DNA of 64,000 bases from Anthonomus grandis grandis (lineage: Eukaryota > Arthropoda > Insecta > Coleoptera > Curculionidae). Positions 48,481 through 62,066 of the stretch are shown here, piece by piece. The position numbers were made by a program, and so were the translations under genes. Each line of letters starts with the position of its first letter. Position 1 is the first letter of the stretch. The notes under the pieces are model-generated. The model did not search any database. It was not told where the DNA came from and worked only from the letters and a program-made list of their open reading frames with translations. Where the stretch lies: contig NC_065551.1 of assembly GCF_022605725.1 (NCBI RefSeq), positions 24,862,001 through 24,926,000 of the forward strand, given 5' to 3'.

Positions 48481-50536
48481 TTCAAGTTAATAGATAGAAG
48501 AAAATAAAAATCATGTTCTTACGTTCATCAACGTTTAAAATTTTTAGACTTTTTAAGAGTTTCTTGTGCATTTTATCTATTATTCATAATAGTAAAAAAC
48601 CAACTATATCTAATTTTTCTTTTCCAGGTTTTTCTTTTTTTATTACATTTCGAAAATCAAAGAAAATATATAAAAATATTTTATTTCGATCAATAACCAC
48701 CACTGACAGAAATTGTAAAACCTTTTAAATATAAGGTTAATGGCATAAAAACTAACTCAAAAGTATCAAATATCCTGATTTACATGAATAGAATTTAGAT
48801 TGCAACTTTTAATGCAACATGACAAAATTTTACTTAATTTTTTATACATTTTAAATACTCACAGTAAGGAAAGCAAACTTATTTTTAACTTAAAAAAACA
48901 TGACTTACTTTATACCTATTAAATAACGACAATTTTACAAATCCAGAAAAAAAACACTTTTTTTAAACCGTAAAACCAGTTACGATCTTCAAATTAAAAC
49001 TCCTGGTGATCACACAGCAAGTCTTTCTCTCATAAATTCGTTTCATTTTGCTCTCAAAACAGCCACCGACCAAATCGATTTTCCGCGGTCCATTTCTATG
49101 CAAATCATTTCCTATGCTCGACTTTTTTAATATAATAAAATAAATTGCCCAGTGAGAGCTTTCACTACGTGTAGCTTCATGGCGTCTTTATCTATCTATA
49201 TTTCTTCTCATGTGGTTTCGATCGAATAGTTTTTGCAATCTATTGAATATATCTTCTTATAAAATAGAACCAAATTTAATAAGTACGACTATAATGGAGA
49301 ACCAAAGAAAACCACTCGTAAAGAAATAACCACGAAGTATAAATCAAAGATCTGCATCTGATACAAGTGGATCTTCTTATCTAAGCAACATTAAAACTAT
49401 TGATAGAGAAAAACCGTTAGTGCACTCCGACTGCTCTTTATTTTTTCAATGCCTTTGGTTCTATGCGTATAATAGCCGATTGAAAGATAGAAAATGTGTA
49501 GCAGATTCTCTTTAGTTGGCCTACGATATAAAAGGCCAGAGCTCTTGAAAATAAATAATAAAAATTTAGTTAAAAATGGTTTAAGTTTAATTGTTGCTAC
49601 GCCTGAATGTGTGATTATTTTTCTTAATTACCATATTAAATTTCTAAGAAAAAATTCACAATCCCAATTTCCACATCATCATATTACGGCTTAAAATAAA
49701 AGAAACACTGCTAAAGTTTGACTTAAATAAAAATGTCCCTACTTTCCTAATTTAATTGGGATACAGTATATTTTTGCGTATTTTAGTTTAACTTAATGTA
49801 TATTTTTTTAATGTTAATATATTGTAATCAACATATTAAATTTATTAATTTATAATCGGTTAAAGAGAGAGTGAAAAGCCACTAAACAGGTAAAAAAATG
49901 CATATTTATTCATTATACCTATTTAATTACATATTTAAATATATATGTAATAATTTTTTATTAAAAAAAGGGCATTTCCTCTTTATGGATAATTAAGGAG
50001 AAATTGATAAAAAGCATATAATTGATATACAATTCAAACTAAACGTTTCTTATAATTATTGGAAATTTCCATGGCTTGTACAATATATATTTATAATCTT
50101 AAAATGACAAGTTTGGTAAATTTATTGTATTTTTTATGAAGTGCTCTCAATTAATTTTTTTTTTTAATTTTACTGTATTTCCTTTATTATTTTTTTTATA
50201 ACTGTTTAAATTATTCTATACTATTATTCTTCTTATATGATTTGATGGCTTTATATAAAAAGATCTTTTTATTTAAAATCTTTGATATTCTTTATGATAA
50301 TTTTTGTTTTTTCAATATGCCCTAATCTCTTTAATAGTTTCTTTATTATATTCTTTGAAAATACTGATTTTCCTAGTTTTGTGTAGCTTAACATAAAAAC
50401 TAAACCAACCTGAAATAACTAGGGCTCCAAAAATCCACAAGTAAATATTTATGCTTTTACTACTTAGTACTTTTACATAACAATAGATAAGCGGTTTGTA
50501 CCGATAGAACTACTATTTGTGTTCCTAAGATGTAAG
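48481..50536. other. AT-rich stretch without recognised genes
   Basis: A GC-richer patch lies at about 49010-49130 (accgaccaaatcgattttcc). Open frames at 48513-48728 and 49494-49694 show no recognised motif. Confidence 0.4.
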
Positions 50537-52490
50537 TCACTGTTGGGTTTTTTCTTTAAGGAATTTGGCCAATCTATTTTTGAATATATTTTTATTTTCT
50601 GTATTCACAACAAGTTCTGGAAAAAGTTTCCATCTACTCATTTCGGCTGGTGGAAAAGTCTTTTCTTTGCAGGGTTGCAAAATTTTGTCACTTTTAGAGC
50701 TTCGCCATAGGTAGCATGGATAATTTTGTGAGTTTCTATTAGGTTTTTTCTTTGTCTTCTTTCTTCCAGCATTGTTAAATTAAATATTATTAATCTATCC
50801 TCGTATGGCATGTCTTAAGTCTCACAAGGTATTTTGATCGCTCTTCTTTCAAGTCTTTCCAAGAGCTTTATGTTTTTGATAAAGTAAAGATTCTAGATTG
50901 TATGGCAGTACTCAAGTTTTGTCTGATAAATATTACATACATTTTTCTTATTGTCAGTCTGTGTTACCATTATAACTCCTTTTTGTTATTGATAGCTTAT
51001 ATGTCTGCATTATTGATGTATGTAATTTTTGAGTTGTCTTTACTTATATGAAGGATAGTGCATTTGTCAGCATTGACTTTTATAAGTCAGCCTTGCGTCC
51101 AGGATGCTACGATTTGTATGTCGGCTAAGAGTAAGAATTTGTCAAAATCAGTCAATGGATTGCAGTAAGCCTTCTTGTCATCTATAAAAGCTTGGCTATT
51201 AGTTTGTAAGTTTAATCTAGATATGCAATTTAGCATGTTAATAGCACGGGTCCAAGGACTGAATCCTGAATAATGCCACTGAGTACTGCCTTTGTGTCTA
51301 AAAGCTGTTTGACCCTCACACTGAAGGTTTCATATTTATGTGCGTTCTGGATGAATATCAAAATTTGCTCATTTATTCCAACAAAATGGATCAACTTGTA
51401 AAAGAGACGGTCATGAGGTACATTGCGAAAAGCGTTTTTGCAGTCTAGAGAAAGCACATCTATTGGTTGTCCATTGTCTATTGCTTGCTTCAGTTACCAT
51501 ATTTGGATCTGTGATAAGATATCCAGTATCTGGGTCTTTTAGATGAATATCATATAAATTACTTGATAAAGTTTTGTTGATGTATTAATAGAGGATTTTC
51601 TCCTTCTTTTTCAGCAGACCTTCTTAATTTTAATAGTCTGCCTTAGATTCAGTTGCTTTGTATTTATTCCAAAGAAGTCTTTTCTTATCAGTCTCTTTAA
51701 AGATATTATGGTTTAGCCATAGTTTTTGCTATTGGTCCCTAAAGGTATGTAATTTTCTATGATTCATGTAAATGCCTCTTCTACATTTTATACTGTTGTT
51801 AGTTTTCTGTCAATTCCTAAAAATTCTAATGTAATATGGCGGTTGGTAGTCTTAGAGTTTGCTTTAAAAAAGTTCCTCTTTAGCATTTCTTTAGTCTTAA
51901 GTGTATTTATATTGTTGTCATAGATACTGCATGATCACATTTTTCAATGGGGATTTCACGGATAAGTTTTTTGTCTGTGCAGAAAAGTAAATCAATAAGC
52001 ATAGCCTAGTTCCCTTGTACCTTTTGAATGGTTTTGATAATTAGTTGTTTGCATCCTTTTTATGCATTAAGGAATTCCTTTACAGCTTGACATGCTTTTG
52101 TCATGCCAAGCTTTGCCAATGTATCTCTGGCTAATTATGGTCACTAAATATTATGCAATTGTTGCTGTTATAAAAAGTATTATCTAGGGCAGTAACCAGT
52201 TCTAAGTTTTTCTGATAAATTATTTTCCGCTTATATATGCACCCTAGAGTGAATGTCTCGCACCCTATTCTTACTTTTAAAAGTGTAGCATTGACACTTA
52301 TTGGTATATTCACTATAGCATTTAGATAAACAGGTACACTTTCATTATTAATGTGGTTTTTATTAAATATGCAGGTTTTCCCTTCCTTTTGGTTCTCTCT
52401 GTTAAAGAAATGAAATAAATATAATACATAAAACGAAATTTCTTCTAAATAGAAATTTTTAATACAAAATATTAAAAGGGAAATCATATA
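50537..52490 (-). pseudogene. CR1-type LINE with endonuclease, RT and C-terminus, broken
   Basis: 52487-52131 is open for 118 codons and holds the end of an AP endonuclease: LLKVRIGCETFTLGCIYKR, then NNCIIFSDHN, where the usual GDFN reads SDHN. 51457-51230 is open for 75 codons of RT: MLSLDCKNAFRNVPHDRLFY, then LSGIIQDSVLGPVL. Further left come AIKIP, MPYEDRLIIFNLTMLEERRQ and RKNLIETHKIIH near 50840-50740, the post-RT block typical of CR1-group LINEs. Last is LVVNTENKNIFKNRLAKFLK with a stop at 50537-50539. Order and spacing approach a near-full 3' two thirds; several frameshifts and stops make it inactive. Confidence 0.85.
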
Positions 52491-53489
52491 TGATTTAATG
52501 ACACGTTTTTATATTAAATGAAAAGATCTAAACATTTTAATTTTTGTAATTAAAAATCAAGTTTTGCTTATAAAAGAAACTGGATTAAAGAAAAAATAGA
52601 GTAATGAATTATTTAAGGGATATTTTGGTTCACGAAGTTTTAGTATGTTAAGGAACATCAAATAAGTGGTTAGAACATCAAAATGAACATTCTCTTGTAA
52701 ATAAAGATAATGAAGAAAATATTTAGATGCCTTTTGAAAATTGCCTTGAATTATTCATGTAAATTTTTATAAATAAAACAAATGGTAAACGTTTATTAAT
52801 ATCTTTGTACTTACATTTTAATTAATTTATTTGTATAATATTTTTTGTATGAACTATTGATTTTTTATCATTCACTTTTCAATTAATTTATTTTAATGCC
52901 TACAAAGAACAAAAAAAAAAACGAAAAAAATATAAAATTTAAAAATCCAAAAAAAAAATTTTGACGAGAACGTTCAAAAAAATAAGCAACTTTCAAAAAT
53001 ATCGGTTTTTATTCAAAGAATTTTTAAAATATTTTGTGTCATACATTTAGGATTTTTTTAAACAGTTTGTATGCTTCTAAGAATTTAAGAAATTCAGCAT
53101 ATACGACATATTTAAATAAAATCATTTACACAGCTGGGATAAACACATTTCTCAAATTATAAGAACAGAACCATACAAGTATCAAAGTTAGAGATCAATA
53201 TGAACAGTATATTTTTTCTTTTATCAAAAAGCCAATACTTCCAAAATCTTTAAATTTTTGTGAGATTGATAATCAAAAAAATAATACAAAATAATAAAAA
53301 TGAAACCAGGACAATCAAAAACCTTTAATTATTATATTTTATTATAAAGAAATAAAATACATAATGAATTTAGTGATAAATACGATTTAAAAAAAAATAA
53401 TACTTACGAACTCTCGTTCTTAGCACAAATATTAAATCTTATAAAAAATTACTCCAAACAATTTCAGTTATTTTATTGGCTTGCAGTAA

Positions 53490-53790
53490 TATTGCATCTA
53501 ATCCTTGTATAATATGCGATTAAGTGTTGATCATAGTAGGTCCAAATCTAGATCACTTTGTCGAGATTATCGGGGGCTATCGGCTTATTATCGGACATCG
53601 GCGAGCCATAGGTGGGTTTAGATTTTCTCTTTTAAATAACTTAAGATTCTTTTGCGTACGAAAGTGGATCGGTATAAAACCGGCCGTATTTGGCCATCCT
53701 CCAGAGATTCTAAAATAGCCAATTAAACCGCTTAGAAGGAAGTGCGCCTACTGTACCGTACGCTTTTTTATCAAGCAAACGATTATGGGA
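53490..53790. other. GC-richer non-coding island
   Basis: Contains atcgggggctatcggctta, tcggacatcggcgagcc and ataaaaccggccgtatttgg within AT-rich flanks. The 64-codon frame at 53524-53718 shows no motif. Candidate regulatory DNA. Confidence 0.25.
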
Positions 53791-54404
53791 TTTTTATCTC
53801 TTATTTACCTAATTGATGTTGCTATTTATGACTAAGGCCACGGGGCTTCTTGTTCTTTATAGCTCTCAGAGAAATTCATTGATATTTTAAGATTTAAACA
53901 ATTTCTTTGGAAACTGAATATAAAAGCCTTTAAGTTAACGATGTAAAAACTTTAACCTTCATTCATCCTAAACTTTGGGAACTAAATGGTAATTGACTCT
54001 TTTTATTATATTGTGCATTGATCCGTTTTCTACAGGAAACATTAAACATGTCATAAAATAATTTCTTCATTTTACGCTTGTTTTTTTTTCGACAAAATCT
54101 GATTTTTTTTTTAAATAAATGGTTCCTTAAAATATAATATAATTTGCATTAAAATTTGACCAAGGCTGTAGCAACCATGAAACAATATTATTATTTCCTT
54201 GTAAATTTACTCTAGTGTAACTAATTATTAAGATTTTATTAATAGACCTAAATAGTGGTCAGCGAAATGATTTTTGTTATCTAAAGAAACACATACATCT
54301 CTCTTACTAACTTTATTTTTAACTTATAATATATCTACTAGTGGATACAGTTTGTACAATCCTATGCAAAAACTTAATATTAAGTAAATAGGAGCGTTTC
54401 CTGC

Positions 54405-54625
54405 AAACATCTGCAACAGTACTTCCGGGGCCTGCCGATTGACCCGACCTAAGTCCGCTGCACCAGATAAATGCGGCACATAAATCGCGGCGCAACGGCA
54501 GCGCGCGAGGCAATGCCTCGAGGTTCTTCTTCTTCTTCTCTTCTACTTCTTCTACTGCGGAACCCGCCCAACACGACAACCAAGAATCAGATGATAGTCG
54601 AGTATATAGACAAGGCGACGTTGCC
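54405..54625. other. CpG-rich island with a (TTC)n tract
   Basis: One of the GC-richest spots of the window (ccggggcctgccgattgacc, aatcgcggcgcaacggc, cagcgcgcgaggc), followed by a cttcttctt run at about 54527-54552. Frames on both strands are open here, but the composition alone explains that. Unassigned; could be a promoter, an enhancer or a repeat. Confidence 0.3.
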
Positions 54626-57454
54626 AGATTTAGGAAAAATATATCAATTTTTCCGTTAAGAAAGTTTGTGTAAACTATCATTATAGAATATTATAAGAAA
54701 TGTAGATTATTAACTCAAATATCTTAATTTCTCACTGCCGTGCTTTAAAATAAGTTAATTTTATCTTAGAAATAAAAATGTAACAAATAATACATTGTAC
54801 AATTCTATAAGCCACTTATAGAAAAATGGCACCATCTTTGATTTTTTAAATAGAACACCCTATATATTTCTAGATATTTTGATTCCTTTTGAGTCTTTTG
54901 CTTCATTTTAAGTCTTTAAATCATACTTTTCTATATCTACCTTTAGCGGTTTTTAATAATAAAAAATTGTGCGAGTTTTTTGTTGAAAACCCAGAGATAA
55001 GCCAATTGTTTATTTCATAACTTTATAGGTTCCTAAAAAGCCCAAATTTTATACATCACTTTAAGAGACTATCATAATTACCTTCCTATAGCCTAAATCC
55101 ATCAGCATTATACAATGGTCGTTGAAAATTAAGTTAAAATTTTTCATTTACTATGGATATACATATTTAAATATAGTAAAGCAATGCCCACGATAGAATT
55201 TCTACGTATGTGGTAATTGTCTACTATTAGGTTATGCATTTATTACCTAAGGTAATCCAAACTAAATCTCAAAATATGTTTATTCAAAATAAATATATAC
55301 TTTTTTAAGCTTGTGACATAAATCTATGTTAAAATGTTGTTTAATATCAAAAATAATTTTAAAAGCTTTGACTAATCTTTTAAAAGCTTCATAAGGCCTT
55401 AAATTAGCATAATTAAAAAACAAAATATTAGGGTGGTAATTTAGCCTGAAACTGGTATTATATAAAATATTATTAACAATTAATAATTAGTTACTAATTT
55501 TTTAAAAACAGGTTAGTATCTCATACGCTCGATTATTATAAAAAAAAGAAAATAGATTTGTTTACATATTTAAAAGAAATATGAACCTAAATCGCTAACG
55601 ATACTTTTCGCTATATTTAATTTTATTTAAATTTAATAATTTTTAAATACAATAATTTATTTGAAGAATATAGATTTTCTTTTATACACTAAGGAACTGG
55701 AATTTAATCTATCGATCTTTAAGGTCATTTCTTTTATTTTATTTGAGAAATATTAGATTCAGATTTAATTAAATAGAACAAGGTATCGTTAGTTAAGTAT
55801 TTAAATTCATATTTGTCTAAATATATATTATTTGAAAGAGTAATGTAATACCTAAGAAAATAGCTAAGTAATTATAAGTTTGCCACAGCAATATAGATTT
55901 TATTTAACAATTATTAAAACCATATAGAATTTTATTAAAACCTCTATTTGAAATCTTCTCAGAAATTTTTAATTAATTTTAATTAAATAAAACTTTCCAT
56001 ATCGATAATTTGAATAAAAATAATAAAATAATTTGTCATAGTATACATTACAAATTAAATTATAAAGATGGAAGATTAAGGGCATAAATGTAAACCAAAA
56101 AAATTATTAAACATGCATTCAACAAAAGCAGAGACTGTATTAAAAAAATAATTTGATCAGTTTGCAAAAAAATCACACTAATAAGCTTAGCGTAAAAAAA
56201 AATAAGTATAATAAAAGAGATGAGGTTCTAGACTAAGGGTTTGGTCTTCCATGCTTAGAAAGTTAAAAGCAAAAAACGACCATACATTTAAAAATTATAA
56301 GAAAAGGAAGAGTTTAACACTTTTATAATAATTCGTCACAAGAGCTCTCTTAAACGATCTATAAATATCTCAATCATGGATTATCCCTTGATAAACAAAA
56401 TCATCAGTTACAAAGTGATCAGCGTATCTTAATTTTTTTTTTGTTATGTTAGTAATAAGAATAATTAAATGATATTATTAGGTAAGAAATAAAATAAGCT
56501 AGAATATCCTAAACACCCTCCTTTTTCATAAATCCTATCTGAATGTAAGGAAATAATTTTGTTTTCTCTGATCTATTTATAGATCTAAAACTATCTGTAT
56601 TCACTGGATCTTTATTAGTCTTACAAATAGGGAGAACTTGAAAGTTTTTTCAAGAATCTGGCATTATAAGTTTTTGTTGTTTTTCTCCTCTTTACGGAAA
56701 TTTTTTATCATAAAGTAAAATATGTCGTCAATGTGCCGGAGCTTCATTCCTCCGGTGGTAAACTTTTAAAGCATTCCTCTATTCCTCCATGGTAAACCCT
56801 TCTTGCTCACGTTTCTATTTCCATGGTTAGGCAGGCAACATATTACAAATTTGCATTTATATTTATGTTGCAGATTTAAATTTGCAGCAAAAGATCACAA
56901 GTTTTGTTTTCTTTTGAGACTTAAAACATCTTTTTGTTTTGGCAATTATATGTTTCATTGCTAGAATCGGTTGTCTCTGTAAGCTCTTATGGCTTTTATC
57001 CTTTTATGAATTTCAGTGGTAAATTATTGGTTGCGGCAAGGCTTTTCAATTGAAAAACACATTGAATGCTGTCTTTGGAATAAATAGTTACGCTTCTTCA
57101 TGTGTTAACTTCGATTATTCTTTATATATGAGTTATCTGGGTGATTTAGTTTATTTCTAATATACATGAAGTATTCATATATTTTGTACTTAATTGTAGT
57201 AAAAGCCGAAATCCAAAGAAATGATTAGCGTTTCCTATAAAATTATGCATATATCATGATAGAAAATGTAAAAAGTTTATTAAAGATATCATAAATTATA
57301 TGAAATAATTTTGTTTTAAGCAACCAAGGGTAAATTGTAATAGGATTCTGAAGAGCTGTAGAGCAGTTTGATAAAAAAATCAGCAATCAGCAAATAAGCA
57401 ATCTATAAACGCATGCAAAATATATATAAAGAATTACACGGCACTACGACAACA

Positions 57455-57705
57455 TGGTATCCATTCGCAATCCTAGGAAGATAGAAAAGACGCCGTGAGC
57501 GGGATCGCCCGTTCTCGCAATGCGGTGCGCGAATTCCTCGAGATCAGTCGACCAAATAACTCGACGGGCCAAGGAAGAAGAAATGAAGAAGAGAGCGCGA
57601 AAAGCGGCCCGCTTATTCTTCCTGATGATACCGTCGTCATTCTCGATCGCTTACGCCCTGCTGGGTAGTGGTCTAGGTCAGTCAACACGTGGATTTCGAA
57701 CCCGT
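57455..57705. other. CpG-rich island with GAGA-like repeats
   Basis: Includes gacgccgtgagcgggatcgc, aatgcggtgcgcgaattcc and gaagagagcgcgaaaagcgg. Open frames on both strands (57473-57688 minus, 57520-57765 plus) have no recognised motif. Candidate promoter or enhancer. Confidence 0.3.
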
Positions 57706-60199
57706 TATGAATTATTTATTATATTATTTGAGTTATGGGTGCAGGGAGGCATAATGATTAATTAGGAATTGAAAATCATTATTATAAAGAACTATTCTTA
57801 TTTTATTTTTTCTTTGGTGCCTCAGCATAAATGTTACCTTGATCTAATTCTATTTAGGTTTTTGAAGGTTTTTATGACTGTTTTTGAGTTTTTTGGGTAC
57901 TAGTTAAAAAGAAAAATGTTGGTTTTCCTTAAAATCCTTATTCTTCGGATTAAATTTTGACGCGAGGTGTATTCGCGAAAATTTAATTAGGGTATTCAGT
58001 TTAAACTTAAAACTAAAATAATTAAAAAAAAAAAATTAGATCTTAAAAATATTTCAAATTCTTCAAAAAATTTAAGTGGACTCCAATCATTGAATACTTA
58101 CCACTCGTGGAGTAGTGAGTCAACTATACGTGCATTTTTAATTCCTCTTAAGAGTATATTTAAAATTAAAATTAAACTTTGAATATTTGTATTTATTTAG
58201 TAATTTCATTTTACATAAAATCACATATTTTTTTAAATTAAATTTAACTTATTATAACAATGAACAAAAAAATTAAATAAAAAAAAATTTGCTTTATCCA
58301 TTAAAGTTATGCTTTTATTATTAAATATATTAAAAGCATAACTATAATATTAGATTTGTTATAAATATTAGACGTAGCAGATATTAATAGATAATATTAC
58401 TTCAATAATTAATTAACCTGTGTATTAGTAATTAATTCACGGAGATGGTCATTTAAATACAAATTTTTAAATAAAATAAATAGGCCAAGGAGTTTAATTA
58501 TTTATCCTAATGAGGCTCAAAACTTAAATTGACCCAGCGACATTTTATCTAGAAAACAGTTTATTGTTAGTACAATCGAAGGTTCTGGTAAACAGTATCT
58601 TTAAATATTGTTGTTACAAAAATTTATGTAAATTTCTTAATAGTTCTTTTCAAAAGTTTTTAAAAAACAATACGTTAATATGTTTATGAATAAAGTAATT
58701 ATGATAACTTTATGAAACTTTAAGCCATATTTCTTACGTTTATGATAATGAATAATTTACTTCCAAGAAATGAGGACCAAAGTAAATACCACTTACTTAT
58801 TATTTTCCAATTTCCCCCAAAAAAAATTCCTTGCTCGACAAATTCCCAAGTCATTTTTTCCGTCAATAAATCTGAGCAGCTACTTTCGTTTTGCATTTCT
58901 AATAATGATCAAATGCCGCCGGACACGCAAAGACACTAACTGCGACATTGCTATTAATAATTGGAAATATAAAATATATGGGTAATTATTACAATTAATT
59001 GCCAGTGGCTCTTTAAATTGTTGTTTGTCACATTGCAGGAATGCTAACCAGATCGGGCCTGTGTAATAAATTATGACTTTTAGAGGAACGAAACTATACG
59101 ATTTCCTCACAAGTTCAGTACATTTTTTTAGTTTTACTGAAATATGTGTTTTATTGTTTTTTTTTTCTTATTAAACGGAAAAAAAATGCACATCCATTAA
59201 AGTTATGCTTTTTGGTTCAATAAAATATGTTTACTCAAGTACACGAAAAAAGTTAAAAGGTATTTTTATTTTATTTACATTTTAAATCTCAAGTTGTGCC
59301 TATCGTCCAAATTTGAAAGACTACAAAAACCTAAGTTAAATGTAATGTCTTACTATCGACAAAAGAATGCAAATTTCTCAACTTAAATAAAACTTTTAGC
59401 ATCTTTAGTTAAGAGATTGCATAATAAAACAAATAGATCATTAACAATCTAGTTTAATTCGTGACACTGAAATTTCCAAGATTTATTTTACAAGTCTCGA
59501 GAAAGTTGATACGTTACAATTGAAACGGTTTATAGGATCATACCAAGTGCGTAGGTAACGAAGTGTAACGGAAATTTAAGCTTACCTGAAGGAGAAAACG
59601 CATCTGTCTCTATTAATATTTGTTTTTGCGCATTTCCTTTCAGAATATTTTGCATAAATCTAAGAAGCAGAAGGCATAAATAACACGCCTTAATAAGGGC
59701 ATATAGTTTTGCTAAAAACGGTTTCTTTATTAATACTTTGTAACCAAACTTTTTTTTCTGTATCCTAGTGCTCCACCCACAGTATTAATGAAACAATAAC
59801 AATTAACCTAAATTCCATAAAGTAAAACAAACGCCTCAGAGGATCTCGATGATCAAAATTTCAAATTCAATTAAGCTGATCTCATACCTCGGGTTACTCC
59901 GTGTATAACATTTAATATCAAGTTAATTTTCTGTTTTTTGCCCTCTCTGTAATTACGCCGCGCCACGCCGTTATTATTGGTTACCGTAGACATATTCGTG
60001 ACTGCTGATTTAACTTTTCTAAATGACTTATTTGGGAATCGGGCTGATGTATGAATATTATACTGGTAGCGTATCTTTGGCCTACTGATTGATAGTCATT
60101 TAAGTAATATATTATGGGAAACGTTTATTTATTAAAATTTAATATGAGAACGCCATAGTAAAGTATAATTAGATTGGGAAATTATGGTTTACCAATATG

Positions 60200-61910
60200 T
60201 TTTACAGGATAACAAAGAATTTTATAAAAGCTCTCAGTTTTTGAGAATTTTTTTCGAAAAAGTGAAATATTTCAAGCTTCCAGTTATATCTGGATCTCCT
60301 ATGACACGTATTGCTCTCATATGGTTGGAATTAAGCAACTTTAAAGTGTGTTTGAGTGTCAATCTCCACATGTAAAAGCAATATTTAAAAGAAAGCGATA
60401 CCAAGAACCCCACAGCTTTTAGCGCTAATTTGGACCCATTTTTCACATCTCCTCAAATTGACGCTGTATTTATTTATCTTTTATTTCTGTGCTTGTAATT
60501 TAGATGCTTTACGCTGTTCTTTTTCTCTGAAAGCAAGCACAGTCAAACAGAGCGTGTTATTGAATGTCGCTTTCCTATTTTTTTTTTTTTTTGTTCCTAT
60601 TCTTTGGATATATGTCATGAAGCAAGCCTGTCCCGTCATACTTCCTTTTTTCCAAGTCTTGTGTTGCTATGTTGTGGCTGTATATGTAAAGATGCAATGT
60701 TAGGGTAAGTTCTTTCCTTCTGAGGTACCTTGGGCCTCTAATATGTGGTAAGATCGCTGATAGTGCGTCAGCATTGTAAACTATGTAATTTTTATAGCTT
60801 TAGACCAATATGACACATATTTGCACAATTTTGATCGTTTAGTGTCATCCTCAAATTTAATTTTGATATCCTTACGTTTTTTTATGAGGGCCTAAAAATA
60901 CTACGGCTGTTTTTTCCAGTAAAATTTCTAATTTGTTAAAATTTATTTTGTTTTGGATGGCTTGTAGTATATATTCGTAAACCATCAGCGTGTGCATATA
61001 ATTTTATTTGTTCTGTACTTGATAACTTTAGGATATCATTATAAAGTACATTTTATAGCCGGCGGTTATTTCTTTAATATTACCTTTTTCTAGCTCTATA
61101 GTCTCTCGTCTAGATACTAAGTTAAAATTTCTACTAGGTAAAGAGATATTTCTCTGAGATAGGCTATTTATTTTCTATGAGACCCTTTTAAGCCTTGATA
61201 TAAGCAACAAATATTACCACCACCATTTCTTCCTATTCTATTTCAGCCGAAAATTTTTTTACATGCTTTTTGGCATCAGCTGTGGATATTTCTTTGCAAA
61301 ATCCTAATTGGTTTTCTCTTTTACATCTAAATCCTTTTTGATTCTTTTATTGACAATAGTTCCGAATAGTTTCCCAATAATGTCAAGTAAACAAGTAGGT
61401 CTATACTTTATTGCATCAACATCAGTTCCTTAAATATGGTCTCTTTTTATTCTGATTGCTCTTTTTATTTTGGATGGGGGACCTGCATTGTTTAATAACT
61501 TTGTATGCATCGCTATATACGTACATCTAAATTTGTGCAAACGTTTAACCACTAAATATTTGGTAGTTAGGATCGGCTGAAGTCGTTAGGTACTGTCCTT
61601 AGCCAAGCTGTAAATTAGATTAAAAGTCTTTCATCAAGACTATTAATCTATCAAGAGGGTAGGAGACAGGATGCACCCCTGAGGGATACCAGTGTTAATT
61701 TGAAACCTATACGAGGTGTGTCTATCGGCGACAACCTGGATGGAACCCCAGTAGTGTTGTATTTTCGAATGTGAGTCTACGATAGAGTTTGATGCAAACA
61801 TCTGACCCATCAAGTCTGCCTTTTCCATTGTAATCGAACCATCTTTTATCCCTTACGCTCCAGCATGTCACAATTGTGTGAGTCTTATTAACATGGGATA
61901 GAAACATCAA
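60200..61910 (-). pseudogene. Jockey-like LINE reverse transcriptase region, decayed
   Basis: On the minus strand, FQINTGIPQGCILSPTLL (about 61710-61650) is RT block 4, preceded by a degraded segment to about 61910. Around 61020-60970, KLYAHADGLRIYTT occupies the position of the YADD active site, with the second D lost. 60446-60234 is open for 70 codons and reads FKYCFYMWRL, TLKHTLKLLNS and RAIRVIGDPDITGSLKYF, the post-RT region found in many insect Jockey-type elements. Between these blocks the frame is broken repeatedly. The 3' end lies below 60234 and is not sharply defined. It abuts the piggyBac relic on its right. Confidence 0.75.
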
Positions 61911-62066
61911 AATGATATTTTAACTGTCCAAAATGATACGACACGATTGTGCAAGACACCTCTTTATGCTTTTAACGTACGGGCTGGATTTAGTAGCCAT
62001 TTTGACTTCGGCAGAGGAGCATGAATTACCGTTTTTTTTTGTTTTTTCGAATTCTTGTGACTTGTG

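Larger units (their letters stand above)
52491..60183. other. AT-rich stretch with scattered islands, no gene recognised
   Basis: Besides the islands listed separately, a mariner-like end motif aacaccctatatatttc lies near 54852 and gggttactccgtgtata near 59890. tccattaaagttatgctttt occurs twice (about 58298 and 59194). The minus strand near 56740 reads MKLRHIDDIFYFMIKN, faintly RT-like but too short to call. Confidence 0.35.

Noticed and set aside
54319..54681. 120-codon minus-strand frame over a CpG-rich island
   Set aside because: The frame is open because GC-rich codons lack stops; a plus-strand frame is open in the same place and neither shows a domain.
56700..56900. Reverse transcriptase-like peptide (LRHIDDIFYF) on the minus strand
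   Set aside because: A single short motif without neighbouring RT blocks in order; it is not enough to call a retroelement.
57473..57765. Overlapping open frames on both strands (71 and 81 codons)
   Set aside because: Both are compositional effects of the CpG-rich island, without motifs or start context.
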